DNA from: Elmis aenea | Lineage: Eukaryota; Arthropoda; Insecta; Coleoptera; Elmidae | Length of the DNA stretch: 64,000 nucleotides | Assembly: GCA_947652605.1 (NCBI GenBank) | Contig: OX393576.1 | Location: 62,286,966-62,350,965, forward strand | Direction of reading: 5' to 3' | Translations under genes and position numbers: made by a program | The notes under the pieces: generated by a model | Databases searched by the model: none | Seen by the model: the letters and a program-made list of their open reading frames with translations, nothing else | Told to the model about the DNA's origin: nothing | Shown: positions 1 through 11,169 of the stretch, piece by piece | Numbering within the stretch: position 1 is the stretch's first letter | Layout of the letters: each line of letters begins with the position of its first letter

Positions 1-839
1 TACTTCGATTAATCGGCTTCCTTAGAATTAACCTGATTAAATCGAGTAGGATAATTTCCTCTTAACATCACAGATTTTGCTTACGTTATAAACAGGGCAT
101 TTAGTGATTCCATCGACTTTTCTTTGCAACGGTTTTCGTAATATAGCGTTTTACTTTTAGATAAAATGTAGGAAGTACTTGGTTACGTAATTATTTTGTT
201 TTTAATTTTAAACCGTCGAAAACTTTAATTATTTATGTTAGAAAGTTAAAAACTTTTAAATAAGTACACACATAAAACACAAAAAAGTTATATGTTTAGG
301 CAGCGACGAAACTTTTTTACATTGTTTTTGAATTACTGTGTATCAATTTCTTATTTCACGAACTAATTTTTGTTTAACCGTCTGTAGGGTGCAATTATTA
401 AAAATGATATAAGAACAATTATTTTTTGGCGCCATTATTAAACGCGAGAGTTGAAAGTTTTCACCTGTACAGTACCTTTCTGGCTTCCTTGTAGCTACCC
501 GCCAGTGACAGTTATGTGTTGTTGTTGATAGTGTTTAAAAAAAAAGGCATTATCAAATTGATCTATTGCGCCCGAACGCGTTAGCCTCTGTACAGTTCAT
601 TTTTGAGGGAGTTATTCAGATACAGGGTCTTCCAGTTACTCCTACTGAAGCGCTAAAAATGTTCAGACTACCAAGAAGGAATTAACAGCAACTAAAAAGA
701 TACATATCCGGGTTTTGCGTCAGTCAGTTTTGGGGCTATGTATCAAATTGATACATTGCGTCTGAAAAAATTTGTTGCGCCGACGCAGGGTTAAATAATT
801 AATGGTATACCAAATCGTATCAATATACAATATTTCTTA
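1..839. other. AT-rich DNA, no gene seen
   Basis: No supported coding region. A 20-base motif beginning TATCAAATTGAT at 551-570 recurs with small changes at 741-760, about 190 bases apart, so a small local duplication or a decayed repeat is likely. The stretch 430-620 is a little richer in G+C than its surroundings but shows no recognisable signal. Confidence 0.4.
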
Positions 840-1367
840 AGCCTCGTTCACATGGCGTCGTGACACTAGGTGCCACGACATCGCTTGACGTTCGGTGTCA
901 CGAAACTAGGTGTTCACACGTAGTATGATATATTCGAGTGTCGCGACATCAAAATAAAAATGGCCGCACTCGCGTAACTGCAGCAACGAATGTTGTAGAG
1001 CAATTAATTAATTTGAGGTCTCTATATTCGGGAATAGATTTGTCCCATAAATAGCGATATTGTTGTTAATGCTCTAAAAATATTAGAACATCTATTGAGG
1101 ACATGATAAATTGGAAATCGATGACAAACAAATGTATATTATTTGTATGTTATGTCAAATACGCGCTGTCATAATATAAAAGTATGGTAGGCTTACGTCA
1201 AGTACTGCATTTTTAATATCAAAAGTTGGAAGTTGATGTCATTGTTACGGCATCGCTAGTGTCACGGCGCTAGCGTCATGACATCGTGGCATCGCGACAT
1301 CAGGCTGTTTAAACGACGCTACGACATTTGATTCCACGGCACCTAGTGTCACCATGTGGACGAGGCT
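840..1367. mobile_element. MITE with TTA target duplication (PIF/Harbinger-like)
   Basis: The ends are inverted repeats: it opens AGCCTCGTTCACATGG and closes with the near reverse complement CCATGTGGACGAGGCT. Both sides carry TTA (837-839 and 1368-1370), a 3-bp duplication typical of PIF/Harbinger elements. Inside, short motifs of the type GTGTCACGACATC recur in both directions, giving a largely palindromic structure. No transposase frame is visible, so it is non-autonomous. The superfamily call rests on duplication length and is inferred; the TIR and duplication are seen directly. Confidence 0.75.
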
Positions 1368-1370
1368 TTA

Positions 1371-3035
1371 CTTTTAATTAAGACACTGATCGATCGCTAA
1401 ATGCATTAATCTATTTTTTCAACTTGAAACATCATTATGCTAGCCTAATTTTAAACAATATAAAATTTTAATAGGGCCGGAAATATTTAATTTTGTAGAC
1501 TTATTTACTTCTTCCTTTTAAAAGTCTTAGTGCTTCTTTCCTTTCCTTTGCGATTTTTTTTTCGCTTTGGGATCTAATTAAGGTTAATATCGTTCTTTTT
1601 TCTTCGCTTTGTCTTTCCTTTACATTTTTGTTCACTTAAGGCCTCTACTCCTTATCCAACTTGTCGAAGCCGACCGTCGGGAACTCGGTGTTGGTTGTTG
1701 TCTACACACCTCCCGACCAGTACAACCAAAACAGCATAAACGTCATAACTTTTTTTATTATTTTGGCTGTGATGCCATTTTGTGGATAACAAATTTGAAA
1801 ATAGCGTTAAATTTTCGGTTTAATAGTCCTTATCTAGAGAAATGTGGTGGGGCGGTTGGCTTGTTGGATCGTCTGGCCACCCGACCGTTCCAACTTGTCC
1901 AACTGTCTGGTTGGTCGGGTGGCAGACTACACATTAAACAATTTATCGGAATGGTCGGTCGGTTTTTCAAATTCATCGCCGTTTTACAAGTAGTTTTTTA
2001 AAAGCCAATCCCTTGTGCCACAATTTTAATTTCTTTTCTTTAATGGTTATTGTTTTTTGTTTACTGTTAAAATTGCTTTAATTTGTTCTACCTATAGATA
2101 ATCTATTTTGTAAAATAAAAATATATCAATCGAACCATCATATTCACGTAGAAAAATCATTTTAACTGAGTAACTGTAAATAAAACATGTTTAAATAGAA
2201 TAATTGTCTGTTTAAATTTTTGAGCCGTTCCCTATTTCTAACCGCAGTTTAATTTCATTTTATTTTTAAGTCTGTTATAAAGTTGTAATGTTTTCAGCGA
2301 ACACTGTGTAAAAACTTAATCTTCTTTAAATATTACGGACTATAAAACTGCCAGTTGAACTCGAAGGATTAATTCTGTACACGTCTCATTGGTGGATGTC
2401 GGGGTAGTACAAGTGCCCTAGCTGTTCGCCATTCAGTTCTTCTTCAACTTTTATGGAACAATCCAAGCCTTACAAACAATGACCCGAATATTGACTTATA
2501 CAATCATTTTTGCATAACTCATTTTAACTTTACAGCAAATTGTGCCCCAACTTTCTAATTTGTTAGAATTCTTAAAGTGCCGTCGAGAAAATTAAGTGGA
2601 ATTAAATTTGCATTATTATTTAAATTGGACCTTTTTTGTCATGTTGGACAGTTTTTTACTACACTGTAAGAAGAGCAACCAATTCGATAATTTACTTATT
2701 GAAATAGCACTATTTTAAGATCGTGTCTCCTATCAGCGTATAAGAATAATTTCAACAAAGGCAAGAAACTTATAATTGAAACAATATTGAAGCATACATA
2801 AACGCAAATGCAACACTTATTTTGGGCTATTAAACTTCTAGGTCGACTTTTTAACATTCTCTTTTGATCTGTTTTACTGTATATTAAAATCTATTTTTGA
2901 TCTATAAACTATTGTAAACATTACTTTAATTTTTTTTTGTCTATGTCCTGGATAAATATGTATTATGTATGTCATCCGTTTTTCTTACTGTATGTAATAC
3001 TAATAGAGTTCAGATACAATGAAAATTGGTATTGT
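1371..3035. other. AT-rich DNA with an inverted-repeat patch at about 1640-1930
   Basis: No supported gene. The patch 1640-1930 is G+C-richer and contains inverted motifs: CTGGCCACCCGACC at 1873-1886 pairs with GGTCGGGTGGCAG at 1913-1925, and a related copy lies near 1697-1727. This looks like the remains of a MITE, but I could not fix its ends. An open frame of 130 codons crosses it (1609-2001, +) but has no recognisable domain and repeats the inverted motifs, so I do not call it a gene. Confidence 0.35.
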
Positions 3036-3085
3036 TCTTCTTCTTCTTAATCGGTTCATGTTGTACCTTTCGGTGTAGAGGCATG
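3036..3085 (-). mobile_element. RTE-type retrotransposon 3'-end fragment
   Basis: A (CTT)n run followed by AATCGGTTCATGTTGTACC and CTTTCGGTGTAGAGGCATG matches the 3' end of the RTE copy at 58060-59122 (there CTTCTTCTTAATCGTTTCC, then TACCTTTCGGTGTCGAGG). Read on the minus strand this is the 3' UTR with a (GAA)n tail. Only the last ~50 bases are present, as expected of extreme 5' truncation in target-primed reverse transcription. Confidence 0.7.
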
Positions 3086-3289
3086 AAATTTGGTATTGTT
3101 TAAGTAGTAAAAATAAGTTTTTAATTAAAATTAAAAAATTACTCGCAGTGATCGTTCAAACTTTTTAAATAGGATGTCTTAGATAATCCCAAATGTATAC
3201 CCACTTTGTAAATATCTTTGTGTGTTTTATCTAAATAATTAAAAGCAGTTTTTTTGCCATAAAAGAATGCAAATAGTAAAGTTTTGTGG

Positions 3290-4236
3290 CCATATTATGC
3301 TGCTTGAATAGCTACAATTTAATTGAGCATTTTTCTTTAAAAGTTGTACACAAGCCCCACAAAGTGTGGCATGAGGGATTAATCTGCAAAATTAAAAAAA
3401 TATTGCGTTACCAATATGTAAAAATCTTAACTTCCCGCATTTCTAATAGACTCTTTAAAGTAACACAAGGATTGAAAGAAATTCAACCGGGAGTGTCACA
3501 GGTTATTGGACACGTTTGTATTTACTCTACGTCAGTGATATACCAAAATTGAATCAGGTGAAATTAGCTACAATCGCGGATGATACAGGTAAAACATATA
3601 ATTTTCACCCAAAAAACTACAAACAGCTAGTGGTACCACGCACAAATGGACCAAAAAGTGGAAAATTAAACTAAATGAAACGAAATCCTTCCATATTAAC
3701 AACAAATAAAAGACTGAGAAACTCTCCAGCAATAGCAATCAATGAAACCATTGTTTCATACGCAAACGCTGTAAAATATCTTGGTATGACTGTGGATGCC
3801 AAATTGAGGTAGAAAGAACATATTAAGAAGAAATAAAAGAAGTTTAAAATTAAAACCGCACAATACAGATAGCTTATTGATAAATATTACAAACTGTCAT
3901 TATGTAAAAAAAGATTTATTTACAAACAAATTATTAGACCTACATGGCTGTATGGATTACAACTATGGGGGTGTGCAATAAGTAGTTACAAATATAGATA
4001 AGATACAAACTTTCCAAAATAAGGTGTTACATGAAATGCCTAACGCTTGGTTTGCCAGAAATGCCGACCTTCATCGAGACCTGGGCATTTTAACCGCTCA
4101 AGAAGAAATCGAAAGATTGGCAAAGAACCATGAATATCGGCTTCAAACACACGAAAATGAAAAAGCTGTCCGGCTGCTAGACAACCAGAACCTATGTCGA
4201 AGGCTGAAGAGAACCAAGCCGTTCGAACTTGCCTAG
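3290..4236 (+). pseudogene. Jockey-type reverse transcriptase remnant
   Basis: This is the C-terminal part of a non-LTR retrotransposon ORF2, broken by stops and frameshifts. Conceptual reading shows KVWHEGL and, further on, GVSQVIGHV in place of the usual GVPQGSVLGP. The catalytic FADD motif appears as IADD at 3573-3584, then VKYLGMTVDAKLR, LYGLQLWGC, and finally RNADLHRDLGILTAQEEI with RRLKRTKPFEL before the stop at 4236. This order and the C-terminal block are typical of the Jockey group. With FADD changed to IADD and several stops it cannot make active enzyme. It is followed within 45 bases by a palindromic element. Confidence 0.85.
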
Positions 4237-4279
4237 TGGTTTGTGTAAAAGCAGAGCATTGTGCAAGTGTTAGTATATA

Positions 4280-5287
4280 CGGGGTGTTTAGTAAGAAATG
4301 CTGATTCCTTATCAAAAATTAAGAGGAGTCTTTCATATAAATTTTTTTGCTCCTTTCGGAGTTGCACGCCCCTAAAGGGGAGCAGTAAAATTAGGTTTTT
4401 ATTTTATTTCTCAAATTTGGATAAATGTAGGAGAATAATATTTAGTAGATGTTTTATACTTATTAAAGGTTTCCCATAGTAATATTTTCAATCATCTCCC
4501 ACCTTCACAGGGGGCTGAAAAGTGCGACACCTGTTTGTTTTGTATCAGAACTTTTTGTTTAGAAACTTTTTTTATTCTTTAACTTTTCTCGTAAAACCTA
4601 CAGTTTTTGAGTAAAAAACCAAATATGTAAACATGTACCTTACCTACCATTAAATATTCCAATATAAAACGATTCATTTTGATGGTTGCCATGGTTTATT
4701 TATGTTCATATTGGGTAGAAATGACGGGCGTTTAAGCGTTGTCACCGCGTAAACGTCAAATTGAAATACACCCGTAAATTCTACCGAATATGAACGTAAA
4801 CAAACCATGGTAACCACCAAAATAAATCGTTTTATATAGGAATATTTAATGGTGCATGTTTATTATTTTATTTTTTACTCAAAAACTGTACGTTTGATGA
4901 GAAAAACTAAAGAATAAAAAAATATTCTAAATAAACCAAGCTTTAAAAAAAAATATTTATAGATTGCAAAATGTCAACCCACCAAAAAGTTCTGACAAAA
5001 AAAAACAACAGGGGTCGTACTTTTCAGCCTCTTGTGAAGGTGGGACATGATTGAAAATATTACTATGGGAAACCTTTTAATAAGTATAAAACATCTACCA
5101 AATATCATTCTTCTACTTTTATCCGAATTTGAGAAATAAAATAAAAACCTAATTTTATCGCCCCCCTTTAGGGGGGTGTAACTGCGAAAGGATACGTCTA
5201 AGGAAAACATTTTTTATAATAGACCCCCTTAATTTTCGATAAGGAATCACCTCCCACATTTTTTCGCATTTTTTACGAAACACCCTG
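4280..5287. mobile_element. Palindromic ~1-kb element, CAGGGTG-type ends (copy A)
   Basis: The two halves are near reverse complements. The left half has TCCTTTCGGAGTTGCACGCC, CCTAAAGGGGAGC, ATTTGGATAAATGTAGGAG and CCACCTTCACAGGGGGCTGA; the right half carries each in reverse order and complement. The left end is CGGGGTGTTTA (eroded from CAGGGTG) and the right end AACACCCTG; TA flanks both. TA duplication and short ends of this kind fit Tc1/mariner-type MITEs, but arms of about 450 bases resemble foldback elements. No protein is encoded: the short frames inside are the arm sequence read in both directions. Related copies are at 7075-8041, 42577-43322 and 51973-52973. Confidence 0.8.
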
Positions 5288-5442
5288 TATATGTATTTCC
5301 TTAAGGATAACAAAGACAACTAAAAGACGTCGCTGGACTGATCTTAGCTAAATAACCTAGATTTACAATTAAACAGGTGCATACTAATGGTGGTCTTGCT
5401 TCTTACAATTAGACCAGTTTTAGTGTCCTACATCTGGTGTTT

Positions 5443-5583
<141 letters not shown>

Positions 5584-5584
5584 C

Positions 5585-5795
5585 AATATTTTTAAATTAC
5601 TGTCTTATCAAACATTACTACAGTAAATCGCATCGGACAAACTCTTCCGCTGTTTTTATAAACTGTTAATTTTGAAAGTGACTCAAGTCACTTTACAGTA
5701 ATAAAAAATGGCGATTTATTACAGTCTGTCTGAAAAATATAAGTAACTGAGAAAACAAATACCTATAAGTAAAATTTCTGATACAGTGATATTAA
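5585..5795 (+). repeat. Dispersed repeat, copy 1
   Basis: From TTTTTAAATTACTGT through CATTACTACAGTAAATCGCA, ACTGTTAATTTTGAAAGTG and ATGGCGATTTATTACAGT to AAGTAAAATTTCTGATACAG this matches 57808-58030 in order and orientation, with point differences and small indels. The copy begins directly after the microsatellite. The family is not recognised and no terminal repeats or coding frame are seen; a SINE, a LINE 3' tail or a MITE half are all possible. Confidence 0.6.
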
Positions 5796-6733
5796 TAATA
5801 TAAATAAATTATTTTTTTATAGAGTTATAGTAGTTATAGAGTACCTACCTTTGGCTTGCTTGAAATACAGTTTGGAAGAAAAATTGTAACAAAAGCCACT
5901 TAAAGCATTTTTATTTCGTTGGACCACTTAGTTGTCTGAATATTTTTAAAATTCACTTATTTTTGTTCTAAATTCGCATTTATTTTGTGCGTCGGCTTCT
6001 AAACCGAATACATTAAGTTAAATTTAGTATGACTCGGAGCTAATATTTATACTTTAAGCTCAAATTTGTTTGTTTTTAATGTGTTTTATGTCCCATCTAA
6101 AGCTTTTAATTATATTTGTTAAAAGTTAAAGCACTGCTAATGTGAAACAGTATTGCCTTGGCTGCTTATCTCTGTTTTGCTGATATAAAAAACTGAGATT
6201 TATATAAAAGTAAATCTCATTTAAGCAGTTGGATCACGTCCTGGAACCGTTTTCTGAAAGCGTGCATTTATAGTCGGCTATCAAACCACTTTACGCGAGA
6301 CTCATTTCACTGTGAATGCGATATGACACGTAACTTGCCCTTAGTACAAGAAAATTTCGTAGGAACTGTGGAGTTTCTGCACTATAGAATATGACTAATG
6401 GCTCTTAAACACGTGTTATTTCATTATATCGCGCTGTATACCTACTTTTGTAATGATTGTGCCAGAGCTCACTTTAATAATGAATCGTTTGTGGCGCTGC
6501 CAACCGCTTTAATAAAGTTTTGGTTTATGACTTTTAATTTTTAGACAAACTTGCACAAAGGCTTTTCATTATAAGTTCTGCCTGGCACGTACTCTTATTT
6601 TACTACTGACTTTTCAGTTTATTCCTAACATCATTTTACAATAACGACAACATTTTAGTCCTTCCAGCACTTTGTAAATATTAACGGTTTATGTTTTATA
6701 AAGATTCATTAGTGGAAAATTTAAAAAAAAGGT
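5796..6733. other. AT-rich DNA, no gene seen
   Basis: No terminal repeats, domains or RNA genes recognised. The segment 6220-6480 is slightly richer in G+C and appears single-copy in the window. Confidence 0.4.
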
Positions 6734-6741
6734 GTTCAAAG

Positions 6742-8184
6742 CAGGGATGGAAAACGTAATATAACGATACCCGATAACGTTATAATAACGATTCAATTAT
6801 AATTTTTTCTACAATAACGTAACGATATTTTTATAACGTTATATAACGTTATAATAACCGATAACGTTTCGTTAAAGTTATTTTGTATCGTTATTCTCTA
6901 TAATTAAATTTTTATATGGCGATCTTTTTATTTTCACAAGATATTATATTTTGTTTGTATTTTAGAAATTAAAATTTAAATTAAATATCTCAACGTAATT
7001 TTGTACTATTTTTTAAATTTACATTTACAGATTCCAAAAATAATTTCAGAGTTACAAATAAAAATTATTTTTTTACAGCATGTTTCTTAAGTAATCCGAA
7101 AAAATTCGGGAGGTGATTCTTTATCGAAAATTAAGAGGGGTCTTTCATATTTTTTTTTCTTTAGGGTCTCCTTTCGGAGTTACACCCCCCTAAAGGGGAT
7201 CGGTAAAATTGGGTTTTTCTTTTATTTCTCAAATTTGGATAAATGTGGGAGAATGATATTTGGTAGATGTTTAATACTTATTAAAAGGTTTCCCAAAGTA
7301 ATATTTTTTATCAACTCCACCTTCACAGGGGACTGAAAAGTGCGACCCCTGTTGGTTTTTTTATCAGCACTTTTTGGTGGGTTGAAGCCTAGCAATTTAA
7401 TTTTTTTTTGAAAACTTGATTTATTTAGAAGTATTTTTTATTTAACTGTTCTCGTTAAACCTACAGTTTTTGAGTAAAAAATTATGTGAATGAACATGAA
7501 CCATCAAATATTCCAATATAAAACGATTCATTTTGGTGGTTACCATGGTTTGTTTATGTTCATATTGGATAGAATTTGACGTTTACGCGGCGAGAACGCT
7601 AAAACGCCCGTCAATTCTACCTTCTACCCAATATTAACATAAATATCAAATTCACTCATTTAATTTTTTACTTAAAACTGTAGGATTTACGAGAACAACA
7701 AAAAAAAAATTTAAATTGCACAATTTCAAGTCACCAAAAAGTTCTGATTAAAAAACCAACAGGGGTCGCACTTATCAGCCCCCTATGAAGGTGGAAGATG
7801 ATTGAAAATATTACTATGAGAAAGATTTTAATAAGTACAAAACATCTACCAAATATCATTCTCCTACATTTATCTAAATTTGAGAAATTAAAAAAAAACT
7901 AATTTTACCGATCCCCTTTAGGGGGGTGTAACTCCGAAAGGAGACGCCTAAGAAAAAATTTTTATATAAAAGACCTCACTTTATTTTTGATAAGGAATCA
8001 CCTCCCGTATTTTTTCGCATTATTTAAGAAACACCCTGTATATCATAATGTATGTAACGTTATATAACGTTATATAACATAACAATTCATTTTTTTAATG
8101 TTATTTATAACGTTATGTAACGAAAACAAATAATAAATAACGTTATACAATAACGTAACGATTTAAAACGTTATTCCATCCCTG
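6742..8184. mobile_element. hAT-type MITE (CAGGGATGGAA ends) carrying a nested palindromic element
   Basis: It starts CAGGGATGGAAAACG and ends CGTTATTCCATCCCTG, flanked by a perfect 8-bp duplication GTTCAAAG (6734-6741 and 8185-8192). An 8-bp duplication with CAGGG-type ends is diagnostic of hAT elements. The subterminal parts are built of repeated ATAACGTTAT motifs, probably transposase-binding-like repeats (inference). No transposase is present. The middle (7075-8041) is a copy of the CAGGGTG palindrome. A second copy in inverted orientation lies at 51827-53306. Confidence 0.9.
7075..8041. mobile_element. Palindromic CAGGGTG element nested in hAT MITE (copy B)
   Basis: The left end is eroded to CATGTTTCTTAAG; the right end is intact as TTTAAGAAACACCCTG followed by TA. 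The arms carry the same blocks as copy A, such as TCCTTTCGGAGTTACACC and the reverse complement GGGGTGTAACTCCGAAAGGA. The eroded end matches the eroded right end of copy D in the other hAT MITE, which shows the two nested copies share one ancestral insertion. Confidence 0.85.
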
Positions 8185-8471
8185 GTTCAAAGTGAACATG
8201 TTAAACCAGGGTGGATAAAAATCATGATTTTTTTTTTTTAATCAAAAAAATCGATTTATTTGATTTAAATCAGATTTTTTTGATTAATCAAATGTACCAT
8301 ATTATCGAATTTAGTGACTTATTCACATGCTATTTCTGTTTTGTGCTAATATATTTAATAACCAATATATTTAATTCATTGGTGAATTTTTGTCAAAATG
8401 AAAAATTAAATATAATGATAAAGAATTTTGAAAAAATCAGTGCTAAATGGTGATGTTTAATTAATTATATA

Positions 8472-8879
8472 CAGGGTGAGTCATTAGTGCGGGACCGGTC
8501 GATTGTGGCTAAACCGCTTGAGATATGAAGTTGATTCAAATGATAGTTTATACAATTTTTTCTAAACAACACAATAAAAATATTTTCAAATATGAGTCAC
8601 CTTTCTGGAACTAATAACAACTTTTATATTTCAAATACAACACCCAATTTTTATTTAATATTTTTGACCGCCTTAATTTTAGCTTTGCATCAATATAAAA
8701 TACTACAGGTTTTTATACGGCGTTGTAAAAAAAAAAATTTTCAAAATTATTCAAGGTTTTAAGTCTTTATTTAAAAAATTCTCCTGAAGTTATTTTGAAG
8801 TACAGAGTTTTAATTTGGTAAGGACATGCAGAAAAAATTTCTCTGTTCGCTCGATATGAAAAAATTTGAATCACATATA
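8472..8879. mobile_element. Partial element with one CAGGGTG end
   Basis: A TA-flanked end CAGGGTGAGTCATTAGTGCG opens the segment and no matching inverted end is found before the next element starts at 8880. It is interpreted as a truncated Tc1/mariner-type element inside the hAT MITE. Confidence 0.5.
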
Positions 8880-9237
8880 CAGGGGTGTTTATAAATAGGT
8901 GGCAACTTCCATGATTTTCAAAAGCTCGTAACTCGATTTTTTCAAATGCAAACCCCTGTTTTTTTTTATGTCATCGAATTCGTCTTTAAAGGAGCTTCAT
9001 ATTTTGTTAAGTATGTCCTATACCCAAAACTCATACTTTTCGAGATATTCGACATTTTTCTTCAAATCGTTATTGAAGCAATAGAGTGCCGTGGAAATTG
9101 AAAAAACTGACTGTTCACATCGCCAACGTCAAAAACTTGTCATTTATTTTTTGAATTATTTCATTTCCACAATGAATATTACTTTACAAGAGCAAATTGA
9201 TATGGTTTATTCACCATTTCGTGTATCTAATTACTAA
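8880..9237 (+). pseudogene. 5' fragment of a mariner-type element with transposase start
   Basis: After a TA-flanked end CAGGGGTGTTTATAAATAGG comes about 290 bases of untranslated-looking sequence and then ATG at 9172, opening the short frame MNITLQEQIDMVYSPF, which stops at 9237. The pattern T-x-x-E-x-x-D-M-V is like the first residues of a group of insect mariner-like transposases. The rest of the transposase is absent, so this is a 5' stub. The family match is from memory of the motif and is only suggestive. Confidence 0.4.
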
Positions 9238-9391
9238 TAGTTAATACAATTTTGTTTTATTATAAATATTATATTGTACTCATATAATCTGTGATTTAAA
9301 TTAATATTTAAAAAAAAAAATCACTTGATTTAAATCAATGATTTTTTTTTTAAAATCACTTGATTTAAATCTGCTCAACCCTGTGTTAAAC

Positions 9392-10584
9392 ATACGCCTA
9401 TCGTAAACTTAAGGAGTCAAAGCTATGGTAAAATTAAATTACCTTTTCAAGAACCACTAAGCTGGACAATAAAGCTTTTTACTTTTTGCTTATTTTTCTT
9501 TGAACTTTTTGTTATATAAACCAATTATTGTGAAAGTGGGATAAGTCCGTTTTTAGAATTAATTGAGAAAACAAATATATTTCATACAAAAAGTAACGTA
9601 ACGGATCAATATCTCGTCTTGTGACAACTTAACAAAAAAAAAAGTTTTACATAAAACTTGTTTGTTGTCATTTTCTACAAAACCTAAAATTATTTTTAAC
9701 TATTCACAGTGTTTTGTTTTTGCGCACCGATACGTCACTTTGTTTTTTTTTTAAATAGAACACCCAGTATATTTTATAATTTTTACATGTAAAATGGAAT
9801 TCTAATTCAAAAATATAAAGGTTTTACGAAACTAAAATCATTGGTTTTTGAGTTAGGTTTTTAAAAGAATATTCACAGGAACAGAAGTCTCAAAAAAATA
9901 TGATATTTTGCAACTTTCCTTCGTCAGAACGATTTCTTTGAACCTTTGTAGGACAATAGTGCCACAGTAATTTCTGTCTCGTTGAAATTTTAAAATAATA
10001 CACAGGGTGTTTGTTACGCCCGATCCATTAAGTCAAACTTCAACCACTAAAAAGTCAGTTTAAAAAAAAAAAATAGAACGCCCTATATATTTTTACATTT
10101 TCTCATTGATAATTTTGTTATCATTAAAAGCGTAGTTCAAGTTAAAATTAAATTGAAATAATTAAAATTTAACGATATTTACAGTTTACTAAATATTAAT
10201 AGTGTGAGTCTTTGACTGAAATGCAAACGCACTCGAAATAATATGTGATTAATTTTTTTTAGATATCTGCATCAACTTCGCTGCTACAACATTTTTCTGT
10301 TATAACTGGTATACGAATATACATTTTAAAGTCATTAGGTAACATAGCTTAATTAAATAAATTTCGAAGATGCAATAAACAGAATTTCATAGTATGCCAT
10401 TAAAACAGTCACGGAAGTTTATAAAATGTCTAGCAAATCACTGATTGCTTGTGTTTAATTAATACCTAAGTGTTCTGTATGTCACTGATTACGAGTAGAC
10501 AATTTTACAGTTTGTATTTATTTACGAATGTTTACACTGGGATGAAGAATCTTTACATATCAACCTGCTTAAATTCTAAATATA
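9392..10584. other. AT-rich DNA with small transposon fragments
   Basis: No gene. Two short stretches resemble the interior of the CTGGGTG family at 11781-13280: a block ending AACACCCAGTATATTTTATA at about 9750-9960, and 10003-10090 with CACAGGGTGTTTGTTACG and GAACGCCCTATATAT. They are too short to bound reliably. Confidence 0.4.
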
Positions 10585-11169
10585 CAGGGTGTTTCAGGAG
10601 GAATAGTAAATATTTTAGGAGCTAGTAGTATGAATCATTTTGTGTTAAAAAGTTCATATAAACATGTGTCCAATTCTCAATGGTTAAAAAGATACAGCTG
10701 TTTACTCTTTTTTGGTAGATGTTGCTTTTCATCTATTTCCACAGACAAAAATCTAATGGGGTAAGGTCTGGGGACCTTGGTGGCCAATTAACGTGGCCAT
10801 TTTAACCGATCCATCTTTCTGGTAAGGTTAGAATTAGATAATGTGTCACCTGACGGCTAGAATGTGCAGCTAGCAGCTACACGTAGTTATTGTAAAGTAA
10901 GTTCGAGAGTGCATTGAAGTTGTTGGTGAGATTTTTAAACATTAACTTTGAACTATAGCTAATTATTCGTTGTGTTTTATAATTTAAATAATCAATAAAT
11001 GCAATAATCAACCAATCAACCTGTTGTGAGGCCTTTTAAGGTTAACATTCGAACATCTGTATCTTCCTAACCATTGAGGATTAGAAGCATGTTTATTTGA
11101 ACTTTTTTACTCAAACTGGTTCGTACTATCAGCTCCTAAAATATTTAGTATTCCTGCTGAAACACCCTG
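10585..11169. mobile_element. Mariner-derived TIR element (CAGGGTGTTTCAGGAGGAAT)
   Basis: The left end CAGGGTGTTTCAGGAGGAAT and right end ATTCCTGCTGAAACACCCTG are inverted repeats, flanked by TA. Further in, AAATATTTTAGGAGCTAGTAGTA pairs (with changes) with the right arm's CAGCTCCTAAAATATTTAG, and GATACAGCTG with CATCTGTATC. The interior carries a piece of transposase on the minus strand (10733-10816). Element length, ends and residual motif all point to an internally deleted Tc1/mariner copy. Confidence 0.8.
10733..10816 (-). pseudogene. Mariner-type transposase catalytic-motif fragment
   Basis: Read on the minus strand this gives RWIG, a stop, then NGHVNWPPRSPDLTPLDFC followed by LWK and another stop. 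The block PPRSPDLTPLDFFLWG is the conserved region around the last-but-one catalytic Asp of mariner-like transposases (DDE/D superfamily), which cut and join DNA at TA sites. Only about 28 codons remain and there is an in-frame stop, so it is dead. It identifies the enclosing element as mariner-derived. Confidence 0.85.

Larger units (their letters stand above)
8207..9383. mobile_element. hAT-type MITE (CAGGGTGGATAAAAATC ends)
   Basis: It begins CAGGGTGGATAAAAATCATG and ends AATCTGCTCAACCCTG with a perfect 8-bp duplication TGTTAAAC on both sides (8199-8206 and 9384-9391). Subterminal DNA is dominated by the palindromic motif TGATTTAAATCA, present near both ends. The interior holds two foreign fragments with mariner-type ends (8472 and 8880). 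It lies only 22 bases from the end of the previous hAT MITE, so this is a clustered insertion site. Confidence 0.9.

Noticed and set aside
1609..2001. 130-codon open frame as a gene
   Set aside because: No domain, no splice context, and it overlaps inverted-repeat motifs.
4040..4315. 91-codon minus-strand frame
   Set aside because: Antisense of the Jockey C-terminal block RNADLHRDLG...KRTKPFEL.
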